The notes below the pieces were generated by a model that made no database searches, was not told where the DNA came from, and was given only the letters and a program-made list of their open reading frames with translations. This document shows, piece after piece, positions 26,254 through 34,232 of a stretch of 57,974 nucleotides of DNA. The stretch comes from Desulfovibrio sp. GTDB taxonomy: Bacteria > Desulfobacterota > Desulfovibrionia > Desulfovibrionales > Desulfovibrionaceae. The position numbers and the translations under genes are program-made. The stretch lies in NCBI GenBank assembly GCA_031287575.1, contig JAITSV010000048.1, positions 1 through 57,974 of the forward strand, written 5' to 3'. Each line of letters begins with the position of its first letter. Position 1 is the stretch's first letter.

Positions 26254-26640
26254 ATGCACGAATCGTCCATCGTCGAAGGCATCCTGCGCATCGTCTCCGA
26301 CGAGGCGGCGCGCCACGGCGCACCCCGCATCAGCCGGGTGAACCTTGCCGTGGGCCTTCTGGCATGTGTCGAGGCGCGCACCCTGACCGCCTGTTTCGAA
26401 CTGCTGGCCGAAGGGACACCCGCCGATGGCGCGCCGCTGGACGTGCAACTGCTGCCCCTGCGCGGCGTCTGCCCCGGCTGCGGCGACGTGGAAACCCGGA
26501 AACGGAAATTCTCCTGCCCTTCGTGCGGCGACGACGCCGTGCACTGGATTGGCGGCAGGGAACTGTACATCGCAAGCATAGAAGTGCCCGGCCCGGATGC
26601 CACCGACCTTCCGGCAACGGCGCAAACCACGGAAGGATAG
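26254..26640 (+). CDS. hypA: HypA nickel chaperone of the coo operon
   Basis: 128 aa. Delivers nickel to the hydrogenase large subunit. The Ni site MHE is at the N-terminus, and the zinc site is formed by CPGC near residue 73 and CPSC near 88. The C-terminal 20 residues are acidic and variable. It lies between cooH and cooF in the operon, 5 bp before cooF. A second hypA, with hypB, lies at 55771-56790, so this copy may be dedicated to CooH. Confidence 0.94.
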   Translation: MHESSIVEGILRIVSDEAARHGAPRISRVNLAVGLLACVEARTLTACFELLAEGTPADGAPLDVQLLPLRGVCPGCGDVETRKRKFSCPSCGDDAVHWIGGRELYIASIEVPGPDATDLPATAQTTEG

Positions 26641-26644
26641 CATC

Positions 26645-27178
26645 ATGACCAATTCGCTCATGCGGTACGTCGTCTTCGCCGAAGCAGACAAGTGCAAGGC
26701 CTGCAAGAAGTGCGAACTTGCCTGCATCGCCTCGCACAACAACATGACCATCAAGGAGGCGGTGAAGAAGCGCAACCTCTTCCAGCCCCGCGTGCACGTC
26801 ATCAAGACCGACAGCGTCAAGATGCCCGTGCAGTGCCGCCAGTGCGCCGATGCACCTTGTGCCCGCGTGTGCCCCACCGACGCGCTGGTCCAGGAAGACG
26901 GCGTGGTGGTGATGCGCCAGCAGTACTGCGCCGCCTGCCAGCTGTGCGTCATGGCCTGCCCGTACGGCGCCATCGAGCTGTCCTTCATCGGCCTGCCCGA
27001 GGAAGGTGCCGATGCCACCCAGCCCGCCCAGCACCGCCGCGAAGTGGCCGTGCGCTGCGACGTGTGCGCCGACTGGCGCGCCAAGGAAGGCAAGGACCAG
27101 GGTGCCTGCGTGGAGGCCTGCCCGGTCAAGGCCCTGCACATGGTCACCATTGACGAATACCGCGCCATGCAGCGCTAG
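26645..27178 (+). CDS. cooF: CooF, four-cluster ferredoxin-type electron carrier
   Basis: 177 aa. Sixteen cysteines form four [4Fe-4S] motifs: CKACKKCELAC near residue 17, CRQCADAPCARVC near 63, CAACQLCVMAC near 98, and a fourth split set CDVC near 139 with CVEAC near 157. In R. rubrum CooF carries electrons from CO dehydrogenase to the hydrogenase. No cooS lies in this window, so the donor enzyme is either encoded elsewhere or different. The gene ends the operon; a strong terminator follows at 27219-27266. Confidence 0.93.
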   Translation: MTNSLMRYVVFAEADKCKACKKCELACIASHNNMTIKEAVKKRNLFQPRVHVIKTDSVKMPVQCRQCADAPCARVCPTDALVQEDGVVVMRQQYCAACQLCVMACPYGAIELSFIGLPEEGADATQPAQHRREVAVRCDVCADWRAKEGKDQGACVEACPVKALHMVTIDEYRAMQR

Positions 27179-27218
27179 GGGCTGCACGTCGCACCCCTCC
27201 GATTCCCGCCCCCCCCAC

Positions 27219-27266
27219 GGCCCTCATGCACCGGAAGTCCGCTTCCGGCACATGAGGGCCTTTTTT
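27219..27266 (+). terminator. Rho-independent terminator of the coo operon
   Basis: GGCCCTCATG-CA-CCGGAAG pairs with CTTCCGG-CA-CATGAGGGCC around TCC and is followed by TTTTTT. It lies 40 nt after cooF. Confidence 0.92.
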
Positions 27267-27268
27267 AC

Positions 27269-27297
27269 TTGACGGCTGAGAGGCCCGTGCCTATGAA
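27269..27297 (+). promoter_or_regulatory. Sigma-70-type promoter of hipBA
   Basis: TTGACG, a 17-bp spacer, then TATGAA. It starts 3 bp after the T-tract of the coo terminator and would give a transcript start about 45 bp before hipB. The AT-rich leader (27300-27350) may hold the HipB operator, but I see no clear TATCC-type site. Confidence 0.6.
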
Positions 27298-27350
27298 TGC
27301 ATCATAAACAAGCCATTTTGAATTTTTTGACGTATAAAAACGCAAATACC

Positions 27351-27689
27351 ATGTCAAAGCCAGCCACTCGCGCCTATTCGCGCCATACCACCGCCGCGCT
27401 CGTCCTGCTCGGCAACCTGATCCGCGAAGCCCGCACCACGTCACGGCTTACAGCCGGAGAACTGGCCGAGCGGGCGGGCATTTCGCGCGACCTGCTGCGG
27501 CGGGTGGAACGGGGCGACCCCGGTTGTTCCATCGGCGTGGTGTTCGAGGTTGCCACCCTCCTCGGGGTGCCCCTGATGGAGGCCGACCCCGGGCACCTGG
27601 CCTTGCGCCTGCAACACAGCATGGAAAAGCGCGCCCTGCTGCCCAGGGCCGTGCATGCCGCCCGAGGAAAGGTGAAGGATGACTTCTAG
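27351..27689 (+). CDS. hipB: HipB-like antitoxin (XRE family)
   Basis: 112 aa. An XRE helix-turn-helix spans about residues 20-75, with LLGNLIREARTTSRLTAGELAERAGISRDLLRRVERGDP. The C-terminal tail is basic. HipB dimers neutralise HipA and repress their own operon. The start MSKPATRAYSR at 27351 is preferred over an ATG at 27297 that overlaps the -10 element. The last 11 bp overlap hipA, typical of this type II toxin-antitoxin pair. Confidence 0.88.
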   Translation: MSKPATRAYSRHTTAALVLLGNLIREARTTSRLTAGELAERAGISRDLLRRVERGDPGCSIGVVFEVATLLGVPLMEADPGHLALRLQHSMEKRALLPRAVHAARGKVKDDF

Positions 27690-28953
27690 CCCGCCCCCCG
27701 CAGAAGCCTATGTCTGGGTCTGGCTGCCCGGTCGCGTCGAACCGGTGGTGGCTGGCCTGTTGCGCCGCCACGGGACGCGCCTGTTCTTCAACTACGGCCG
27801 CAGCTACCTTGCCCGGCCGGACGCCATTCCCCTGTACACCCCCGAACTGCCCCTGCGGCAGGGGGAACTTCCCCTCCTGCCCGGCCTGTCCATGCCCGGA
27901 TGCATCCGCGACGCCTCGCCGGACGCCTGGGGGCGACGGGTCATCGTCAACCGCCTGTTCGGGCTCAAGGGCACGCAGGCCGCCGCCATCGAACTGGACG
28001 AGCTGACCTTTCTTCTGGAATCGGGCTCGGACCGGGTGGGCGCGCTGGATTTCCAGTTGTCCGCCACCCGGTACCAGCCCCGGCTGCGGCAGACCGCCAC
28101 CCTCGATGAACTGGCCGAGGGCGTTCACGCGGTGGAACGGGGCATGCCGCTGGCGCCCGCGCTGGACCAGGCCCTGCGCCACGGCACGTCGCTGGGCGGG
28201 GCCCGCCCCAAGGTGCTGGTGGACGCGGACGCCCGCCAGTACATCGCCAAGTTTTCCTCTTCCGGCGACCTGTACGGCATGGTCAAGGCGGAATACGTCG
28301 CCATGCGCCTGGCCGCCGAGGCGGGGCTGACCGTGGCTCCGGTGCGGCTCACCGCCGCGCTGGGCAAGGACGTGCTGCTGGTGGAACGCTTCGACCGCGA
28401 AAAAACCCAAGAGGGCTGGGCCCGCAAGGCCACGGTGTCGGCCCTGACCATGCTGGAACTGGACGAAATGCTGGCCGCCCACGCCAGCTACCAGGACCTT
28501 GCCGAAATCATCCGCCACCGCTTCGTCGGCCCCGCCGCCACGTTGCGGGAACTGTTCGGCCGCATCGTCTTCAACGTGCTGTGCGGCAATACCGACGACC
28601 ACGCCCGCAACCATGCCGCGTTCTGGGACGGCACCCGCCTTGCCCTTACCCCCGGCTACGACATCTGCCCCCAGCCTCGCACCGGCGGCGAAGCCAGCCA
28701 GGCCATGCTCATCCACGGCAACGACCGCATGAGCCGCATCGCCACCTGCCTGGACGGGGCGCACGCCTTCCTGCTGGCGCCCGATGCGGCCAGGGCCGTG
28801 GTGGCGCACCAGATCGCCGTCATCCGCAGCCGCTGGGACGCCATCTGCGACGAGGCCGCCCTGCCCGATGCCGACCGCCGCCTGCTGTATGGACGGCAAT
28901 TCCTGAACCCCTTTGCCTTTTACGACGCTCCCGCCGACCTGGAACAGGCCTGA
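27679..28953 (+). CDS. hipA: HipA-family Ser/Thr kinase toxin
   Basis: 424 aa. Family members phosphorylate glutamyl-tRNA synthetase or other targets and induce growth arrest. The N-terminal subdomain 1 (about 1-120) ends with GSDRVGALDFQLS. The ATP-loop GTSLGGARPKVLVD near residue 172 contains the regulatory serine region. The catalytic motif CGNTDDHARNHAAF near 303 and the metal-binding LTPGYDICPQ follow. All key residues appear intact, so the toxin is likely active. It overlaps hipB by 11 bp. Confidence 0.92.
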   Translation: MTSSPPPAEAYVWVWLPGRVEPVVAGLLRRHGTRLFFNYGRSYLARPDAIPLYTPELPLRQGELPLLPGLSMPGCIRDASPDAWGRRVIVNRLFGLKGTQAAAIELDELTFLLESGSDRVGALDFQLSATRYQPRLRQTATLDELAEGVHAVERGMPLAPALDQALRHGTSLGGARPKVLVDADARQYIAKFSSSGDLYGMVKAEYVAMRLAAEAGLTVAPVRLTAALGKDVLLVERFDREKTQEGWARKATVSALTMLELDEMLAAHASYQDLAEIIRHRFVGPAATLRELFGRIVFNVLCGNTDDHARNHAAFWDGTRLALTPGYDICPQPRTGGEASQAMLIHGNDRMSRIATCLDGAHAFLLAPDAARAVVAHQIAVIRSRWDAICDEAALPDADRRLLYGRQFLNPFAFYDAPADLEQA

Positions 28954-29528
28954 GGCGGGGCCGAGCCTGTCACACCCGCCGTACCCGGCGTCCCGGACCC
29001 GTCGGACAGGCCTGCCATGACCGGCATATCCGTCGTGTTCGTCTCGGGGCTACCGGCACGCCTGGCTTGCGCCGCACCGGGACCTTTCCGGCACACCCTT
29101 CCGCCAATGGCAACTGCCCCCCTCCTTGCCCTTTCCCGACAGTTACGCCCCTCCCTGGCCACCTCGCGCACAACGTCACACAACTCGCCCCTCGCGACTG
29201 TTCAATCGCTCAACATACTGGCACGATTGGACTTCTCGAAACATCGCCGCCCGTCACCATTCCGTAACAAAACCGCGTTATTTCGTGACGGATTCACGAC
29301 GATGCCGGTTGCCCGGACGCCGGGGGAAGCGTAGAATCCCCGCGGTCCCGACCGGCCTTTTTTGCGCACGGGGCAGTACCCTCCGGCATGCGCCGGGTTG
29401 CAACACATCCGTAACTTCCCGCCGCTCATGGCGGGCCGACGTCACAGATGGACCCGGCCGGCACGATGGGCCAGCCGAACCCGGGGCCGACAGGCCCACG
29501 AGCAAAACGACAACACCGGAGCCACCGC
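28954..29528. other. 575-bp intergenic region, no gene seen
   Basis: Between hipA and the DUF47 gene. It is less GC-rich around 29200-29290. A TGGCACG at 29220 resembles a -24 element but has no matching -12 GC. Two CCGTAAC words occur 144 bp apart (29264 and 29408). I see no convincing terminator, promoter or reading frame. Confidence 0.5.
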
Positions 29529-30158
29529 ATGGCCTTGAACCTGTTCCCCAAAACCGTCCGCTTCTTCGAACTGCTAAGCCGCCAGAACGCCATGCTGGTG
29601 GAAGCGGCCGACTTGCTCACCCGCATCCTCGAGGACTTCGGCAAGGTTGACGACGCCTGCAAGCGCGTGAACCTGGTAGAGGTGGAGGCCGACGACCTGT
29701 GCCGCGAAATCTCGCGCCAGCTCTCGCTCACCTTCATCACCCCCATCGACCGCGAGGACATCTACCGGCTGAACCTGGCGCAGGAAGACTCCATCAACCT
29801 CATCAAGGGCATCGCCACCCGCGCGCGGCTGTACGGGTTCACCTACATCCGCTTTCCCGCCCGCAAGATGGTCCGCAACCTGCGCGAGATGGCCGCCGTC
29901 ACCGGCGAGATGATCTGTTGCCTGAAGGACAAGACCGACGTGGTGGCGCAGGTCAAGCAGCTGAAGGCCATCAAGGGCGAATGCGAGATGCTGCTGGGCA
30001 CCGGCCTTGCCGAACTGCACGATACCGAAAATCTCGACATGCGCGCCGTGGTGGACATCATGAAGTGGACCCAGGTGTACGACCGCATCGAGCTGGCCGT
30101 GGAACGCCTGGACGATCTTTCCGACGCCATCGAGGAAGTGGTGCTGAAGAATGCTTGA
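29529..30158 (+). CDS. DUF47/PhoU-like accessory protein of phosphate transport
   Basis: 209 aa, all helical. The TIGR00153/DUF47 pattern is clear: MALNLFPKTVRFFELLSRQNAMLVEAADLL at the start, then VNLVEVEADDLCREISRQLSLTFITPIDREDIYRL near residues 48-77. These helical-bundle proteins bind metals through acidic residues and regulate adjacent Pit transporters. The start at 29529 is chosen from the family N-terminus. It overlaps pit by 8 bp, so the two are translated together. Confidence 0.94.
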   Translation: MALNLFPKTVRFFELLSRQNAMLVEAADLLTRILEDFGKVDDACKRVNLVEVEADDLCREISRQLSLTFITPIDREDIYRLNLAQEDSINLIKGIATRARLYGFTYIRFPARKMVRNLREMAAVTGEMICCLKDKTDVVAQVKQLKAIKGECEMLLGTGLAELHDTENLDMRAVVDIMKWTQVYDRIELAVERLDDLSDAIEEVVLKNA

Positions 30159-31161
30159 GATACCGGTGCTGCTCGTCGTCATCGTCCTCGTCGCGCTGAT
30201 CTTCGACTTCACCAACGGGGCGCACGACTGCGCCAACGCCATCGCCACCGTGGTCTCCACCAAGGTGCTCTCCCCTCGCACCGCCGTGGCCATGGCCGCC
30301 GTGCTGAACCTTTTCGGGGCCATGCTGGGCGAAGAGGTGGCGCACACCCTGGGCCAGGGCATCGTGAACACCGACATGGTCATGGGCAGCCAGGCCCTGG
30401 TGCTGGCGGCGCTCATCGGGGCCATCGCCTGGAACCTGATCACCTGGTACTACGGCCTGCCGTCCTCGTCCTCGCACGCGCTCATCGGCGGGCTGATGGG
30501 GGCCGCCATCACCCACGCGGGATTCAGCACCCTGAACGCCATGTCCATCGTCAAGAAGATCCTGATGCCGCTGGTGCTTTCGCCCCTGGCGGGCTTTGCC
30601 GTCAGCTACGCGTGCATGACGCTGCTGATGCTGCTGTTCTGGCGCACCAACCGGCGCACGGTGACGCGGTCGTTCGAAAAATTGCAGATCGTCTCCTCCG
30701 CGTTCATGGCCACCAGCCATGGGCTCAACGACGCGCAGAAGACCATGGGCGTCATCACCCTGGCCCTGTTCCTGTTCCACCAGATCGACACCATCCACGT
30801 GCCGCTGTGGGTCAAGCTGTCGTGCGCCATGGCCATGGCCATGGGCACCGCCCTTGGCGGCTGGAAGATCGTCAAGACCATGGGCCACCGCATCTTCAAG
30901 CTGGAACCGGTGCACGGCTTCGCGGCGGAAACGTCAGCCGCCATGGTCATCACCGGGGCCTCGCTGATGGGCGCGCCCATCTCCACCACCCACACCATCA
31001 CCGCCTGCGTGTTCGGCGTGGGGGCCACCAAGCGCCTGTCCGCCGTGCGCTGGGGCATTGCCGGCAACCTGGTTGTGGCCTGGATACTCACCATTCCCGC
31101 CGCCGCCACCATGGCGTCCATCAGCTTCCTGATCCTGGAGTTGCTGGGCATCGCCGACTAG
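30151..31161 (+). CDS. pit: Low-affinity inorganic phosphate transporter Pit
   Basis: 336 aa, about ten membrane helices. Takes up metal-phosphate with protons. Both PHO-4 signatures are present in the two inverted halves: FTNGAHDCANAIATVVSTKV near residue 20 and SHGLNDAQKTMGVITLALF near 190. SSSSHALIGGL near 107 and SAPISTTHTIT-type motif (GAPISTTHTITACVFG) near 276 complete the set. It is shorter than E. coli PitA and similar to archaeal and deltaproteobacterial homologues. A palindromic terminator separates it from the convergent tetR gene. Confidence 0.95.
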   Translation: MLEIPVLLVVIVLVALIFDFTNGAHDCANAIATVVSTKVLSPRTAVAMAAVLNLFGAMLGEEVAHTLGQGIVNTDMVMGSQALVLAALIGAIAWNLITWYYGLPSSSSHALIGGLMGAAITHAGFSTLNAMSIVKKILMPLVLSPLAGFAVSYACMTLLMLLFWRTNRRTVTRSFEKLQIVSSAFMATSHGLNDAQKTMGVITLALFLFHQIDTIHVPLWVKLSCAMAMAMGTALGGWKIVKTMGHRIFKLEPVHGFAAETSAAMVITGASLMGAPISTTHTITACVFGVGATKRLSAVRWGIAGNLVVAWILTIPAAATMASISFLILELLGIAD

Positions 31162-31194
31162 GGCCGCCCCCGGTCGAAACGCCCTTTTGCAATG

Positions 31195-31231
31195 AAAGAG
31201 GGGGTACATGTCACGGCATGTACCCCCTCTT
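31195..31231. terminator. Bidirectional terminator between pit and tetR
   Basis: AAGAGGGGGTACATG pairs perfectly over 15 bp with its complement around TCACGG. A short T-rich end (TTGTATT) follows on the plus strand and CTTTCATT on the minus strand. Confidence 0.7.
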
Positions 31232-31263
31232 GTATTGGTGCGCGGTGCGCGTTGCGCCGGTCA

Positions 31264-31911
31264 TCACTCCCGGCCATGCCCCACGTGCCCCAATTCACGC
31301 AGGTAGGCACAGAACATGTCGGCCATGGCGTCGGCGAAGCTCTCCACCTCTTCCGGCGTGCGCGGCGTTTCCGAAAAGCGCTTGCCCACGGCGGCGAACG
31401 TGGCGGTGACCAGTTCTCCGGCCAATGTCCGGGTGGCGTCGGTGGCCGTGGGCAGCACCTCGCGCATGAAGGACTGGATGGCCCCGCTGGCCGATGCCTT
31501 CGCCGCCCGTGCCTCCGGCTCGTTGCGGTACAGCGGGGCCGCGTCGCTGAGCGCGAGGCGCATGGCCGACTCGTCGCATTCGGAGCGGATGAAGGCATGG
31601 ACCAAGGCGCGCAACCGCTCCAACGGCGGGGAGCCGACATCCTCCAGGATGCCGTGCAGGACATCCGAGGTTTGCCGCCACTCGTCGCGTTGCAGGCGGA
31701 ACAGGATGGCCGCCTTGTTGGGGAAGTACTGATACAGCGACCCCACGCTTACCCCGGCCCGTTCGGCCACGCGGGCGGTGGTGAAGCGGTGCGCCCCTTC
31801 CCTGGCCAGAACCTGAGCCGCAGCGGCCAGAATGGCGCCGACAAGTTCCGACGACCTGGCCTGTTTCGGCTGTTTTCTCGGCGAGATAGTGCTTTCCTGA
31901 CGTTCCGGCAT
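31264..31911 (-). CDS. TetR-family repressor
   Basis: 215 aa. The N-terminal helix-turn-helix (about 20-65) reads ILAAAAQVLAREGAHRFTTARVAERAGVSVGSLYQYFPNK, a textbook TetR sequence. The C-terminal ligand-binding half resembles the TetR_C group seen with AcrR-like proteins but the ligand is unknown. The ATG at 31911 follows GGAAGG. A near-perfect palindrome lies 26 bp upstream, between this gene and the divergent methyltransferase, so it probably represses both itself and that gene. Confidence 0.92.
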   Translation of the reverse strand: MPERQESTISPRKQPKQARSSELVGAILAAAAQVLAREGAHRFTTARVAERAGVSVGSLYQYFPNKAAILFRLQRDEWRQTSDVLHGILEDVGSPPLERLRALVHAFIRSECDESAMRLALSDAAPLYRNEPEARAAKASASGAIQSFMREVLPTATDATRTLAGELVTATFAAVGKRFSETPRTPEEVESFADAMADMFCAYLRELGHVGHGRE

Positions 31912-31936
31912 GGGGCCTTCCGCAATGCGAATTGTG

Positions 31937-31958
31937 AATGCGAATGAACATTCGTATT
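31937..31958. promoter_or_regulatory. TetR operator palindrome
   Basis: AAT-G-CGAATG-AA-CATTCG-T-ATT: a 22-bp palindrome with one mismatched pair, in the 92-bp space between the divergent TetR and methyltransferase genes. It resembles TGAATGAACATTCA-type operators of TetR regulators. It is the natural site for the adjacent repressor. Confidence 0.75.
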
Positions 31959-32003
31959 TTACTCCGGTGCCCGAAGACATGCAACCTGCAACCGGAGAAT
32001 CCC

Positions 32004-32705
32004 ATGACCACATCGCCCCAATCGCCTCTCCGCTCCCTTCAGACGACCCTGACCACCCCGCCCCTTGCCCCCCTGCTGGAACGCCTGTTCCGCGAGGACG
32101 AAGAAGCGTCGTTCCGGGCAAACCCGGCCATGGCTGCCCTTTCCGACGAGGAGCGTGAGCGCCGTCTGCGCAGCAGAACCGGCTACCTCGACTTCTACGG
32201 ACAGCTCAAGGACATGCCGCTGGCCGTCTCGCGCGAGACGGGCGCCCTGCTCTACATGCTGGCGCGCGGCTGCCGGGCGCGGTCCATCGTGGAATTCGGC
32301 ACCTCGTTCGGCATCTCCACCCTGCACCTTGCGGCGGCGTTGCGCGACAACGGTGGGGGGCGCCTGATCACCAGCGAGTTCGAACCGTCCAAGGTGGCGC
32401 GGGCCAAGGACAACCTGGCCTCCAGCGGCCTCGCTGACCTGGTGGACATCCGCCAGGGGGACGCGCTGCACACCCTTGCCGCCGACCTTCCCGATTCCGT
32501 GGACATGCTGCTGCTGGACGGCGCCAAGGCCCTCTACCCCGAAATCCTGGATCTGATTGAATCACGCCTGCGGCCCGGCGCGCTCGTCATCGCCGACAAC
32601 GCGGAGTACAGCGCGGACTACCTGGCGCGGGTGCGTTCACCCGCGTGCGGGTACATGTCCATTCCGTTCGCCGAGGACGTGGAACTCAGCATGCGCATCG
32701 GCTGA
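32004..32705 (+). CDS. Class I SAM-dependent O-methyltransferase
   Basis: 233 aa. The SAM-binding motif SIVEFGTSFGISTLHLAAAL lies near residue 92, followed by the acidic LITSEFEPSKVARAKDNL, the DALHTL motif and the LLLDGAKALYPEILDLIESRLRPGALVIADN block typical of the O-methyltransferase_3/catechol-type family. The substrate is unknown. The start at 32004 has GGAGA 5 nt upstream. Divergent TetR control suggests induction by a small compound, perhaps a phenolic or drug that it modifies. Confidence 0.85.
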   Translation: MTTSPQSPLRSLQTTLTTPPLAPLLERLFREDEEASFRANPAMAALSDEERERRLRSRTGYLDFYGQLKDMPLAVSRETGALLYMLARGCRARSIVEFGTSFGISTLHLAAALRDNGGGRLITSEFEPSKVARAKDNLASSGLADLVDIRQGDALHTLAADLPDSVDMLLLDGAKALYPEILDLIESRLRPGALVIADNAEYSADYLARVRSPACGYMSIPFAEDVELSMRIG

Positions 32706-32758
32706 TACCCCGACGCGGGCACTGGCACCCGCCGGCGGCCCAGCGCCATCACAACGCG

Positions 32759-32793
32759 GAACGGCCCGCGAGCATCAGCGTCGCGAGCCGTTC
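32759..32793. terminator. Hairpin between convergent methyltransferase and DksA-like genes
   Basis: GAACGGC-C-CGCGA pairs with TCGCG-A-GCCGTTC with one mismatch around a 9-nt loop. It has no T-tract on either strand. Confidence 0.4.
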
Positions 32794-32813
32794 GGGGGTG
32801 ACCGGGATGGGGG

Positions 32814-33038
32814 CTAGCTGCCCCCTTCCATCTCTTCCTGGCAGGCCTTGCACAGTCCCACGCCCGGCACGGCGGCCAGCCGGGCGGGGGGAATGGGTTC
32901 GCCGCACTCGCGGCAGCAGGCAACGCCGTCGATCCATTCGGGCCCCTCGCGCCCCTGCGCGGAGGCGCTCCGCGCACGGGACAAGGCGGCTTCGCGTTCC
33001 AGCCGCTCCAGTTCCTGGGCCTGATCGAAAATGTCCAT
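32814..33038 (-). CDS. Short DksA/TraR-type zinc-finger protein
   Basis: 74 aa. The C4 zinc finger CRECGEPIPPARLAAVPGVGLCKAC fills residues about 42-67, with a short N-terminal helix MDIFDQAQELERLEREAALSRAR. This is the size of phage/plasmid TraR rather than the 150-residue DksA. TraR proteins bind the secondary channel of RNA polymerase; here only the finger and one helix are recognisable. A very good AGGAGG site precedes the ATG. It is convergent with the methyltransferase gene. Confidence 0.87.
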   Translation of the reverse strand: MDIFDQAQELERLEREAALSRARSASAQGREGPEWIDGVACCRECGEPIPPARLAAVPGVGLCKACQEEMEGGS

Positions 33039-33270
33039 GAGACCTCCTGGTTGTCCCGATCCGCTCCCTGTCAGTACCAGGTCCGCCCCCCTTGGCGCGG
33101 GTGGTGCCCACGCGCATCCGGCCTGACTTCATCAGCCGTCGATATGTCTCGATTCCCCGCCGGTTCCACCACTCACGTGTTCCCGCGTGTTCCCGCCCGC
33201 CGCAGGTCCGGCACCTGTTTGTCCGCGCTCGTTGGTCTGGCGCCTGTCTGTCTGGCGCTTCCGCCCCTTG

Positions 33271-33786
33271 CTACCCGTCCAGCCCCCGCGACGGGATGCC
33301 CGCCACCGCCAGGGCGTCCACGCGCACCTTGGCCACCGCCTTGACCATGGCGGACGGGCCGCCCTGCACGGCAATGCCCGGCATGTGCGCATCTTCCGGA
33401 AACAGCGCGGCGAAGGTGCCGGGTTGCAGCAGCACGCGGGTGCAGGGGTGCGCCGTCACGGAAAAGAACCGCACGTCCCTGTCGTCGGCATACGGACCCA
33501 GGGCAGCCAGACCGGGCAATGGCGTCCAGTCCAACCATTCCATACCCGAAAGAACGTACTGGATGTCAATATGCCTGCGGTGGGCCTCCAGCCGCCCGCT
33601 GCCTTCCGGCCTGGTGTCGTAGCGTCCCACTTCCACGTACACGCTGCCTTCCGGCGCATCCGCGCAGGGCACGGGATGGCGGCCGGTGGCCGCATCGGGC
33701 TTCAGGTTCGCCAGAAAGGCGAAGGCCGCCCGCCATGCCGGGCCAAGGTCGTAGCGCATCCACGTGTCCGCCGTGCCGATGATCAT
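33271..33786 (-). CDS. YhcH/YjgK/YiaL family protein (cupin-like)
   Basis: 171 aa. The family pattern is visible: LEAHRRHIDIQYVLSGMEWLDW near residue 66, PGTFAALFPEDAHMPGIAV near 121 and VKAVAKVRVD near 151. The two conserved acidic and histidine positions could bind metal. E. coli relatives (NanQ/YiaL) act in sugar metabolism; NanQ is a sialic acid anomerase-like protein. The start at 33786 has GGAGGAA. There is no sugar operon next to it, so its substrate is open. Confidence 0.85.
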   Translation of the reverse strand: MIIGTADTWMRYDLGPAWRAAFAFLANLKPDAATGRHPVPCADAPEGSVYVEVGRYDTRPEGSGRLEAHRRHIDIQYVLSGMEWLDWTPLPGLAALGPYADDRDVRFFSVTAHPCTRVLLQPGTFAALFPEDAHMPGIAVQGGPSAMVKAVAKVRVDALAVAGIPSRGLDG

Positions 33787-34232
33787 CGTTTCCTCCAGAT
33801 TGGTAGCCGGGTTCCGCCGTGTCGGCGGCGGACAATATAGTGTCGCCGTGTGGCGCGCAACCGGCCGCGACGGCTCGCGCCGGATCGAAACCGGCCGCGA
33901 CCTGACGCAACTGGTCACGATCTGGTCGTGCTGCCGGGACGCTGCCGGTCTCAAGCGCGCGAAACTGCGCATGACGGTGCAATGCCGCCGAGCCGTAACA
34001 CAACCGTCACCCACACGGGGTGTGGTACCGCCACGGTATCCTGCATCATGCGATGCAACCCGCGCCTTGCCAATCATCACGAATGGGGGCATGAAAGCCG
34101 CGCGGCACGCGGATGCAGCTGGGGAGCCATCCGAATGTCGCAGCGGGACACACTCACGCAACCCCGCGCACGCGCGACGGAAGGGTTCACGGCGGGCAAA
34201 CCGTAAACAGTCAAGTCGCCTTGGGGGGCACC
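33787..34232. other. 446-bp divergent intergenic region, no gene seen
   Basis: Between the YhcH-like gene and the chemoreceptor gene, which face away from each other. It contains a direct repeat ACCGGCCGCGA (33859 and 33890 region) and a TATATTGTCC word on the minus strand that could be part of the YhcH-gene promoter. I see no convincing -35/-10 pair or terminator. Confidence 0.4.

Noticed and set aside
29220..29236. Sigma-54 promoter upstream of the DUF47-pit pair
   Set aside because: The -24 TGGCACG is good, but the position 10 bp after GG reads CT instead of GC.
29017..29334. Possible 105-residue protein in the gap after hipA
   Set aside because: No ribosome site, no domain-like pattern and mixed codon use; more likely chance in non-coding DNA.
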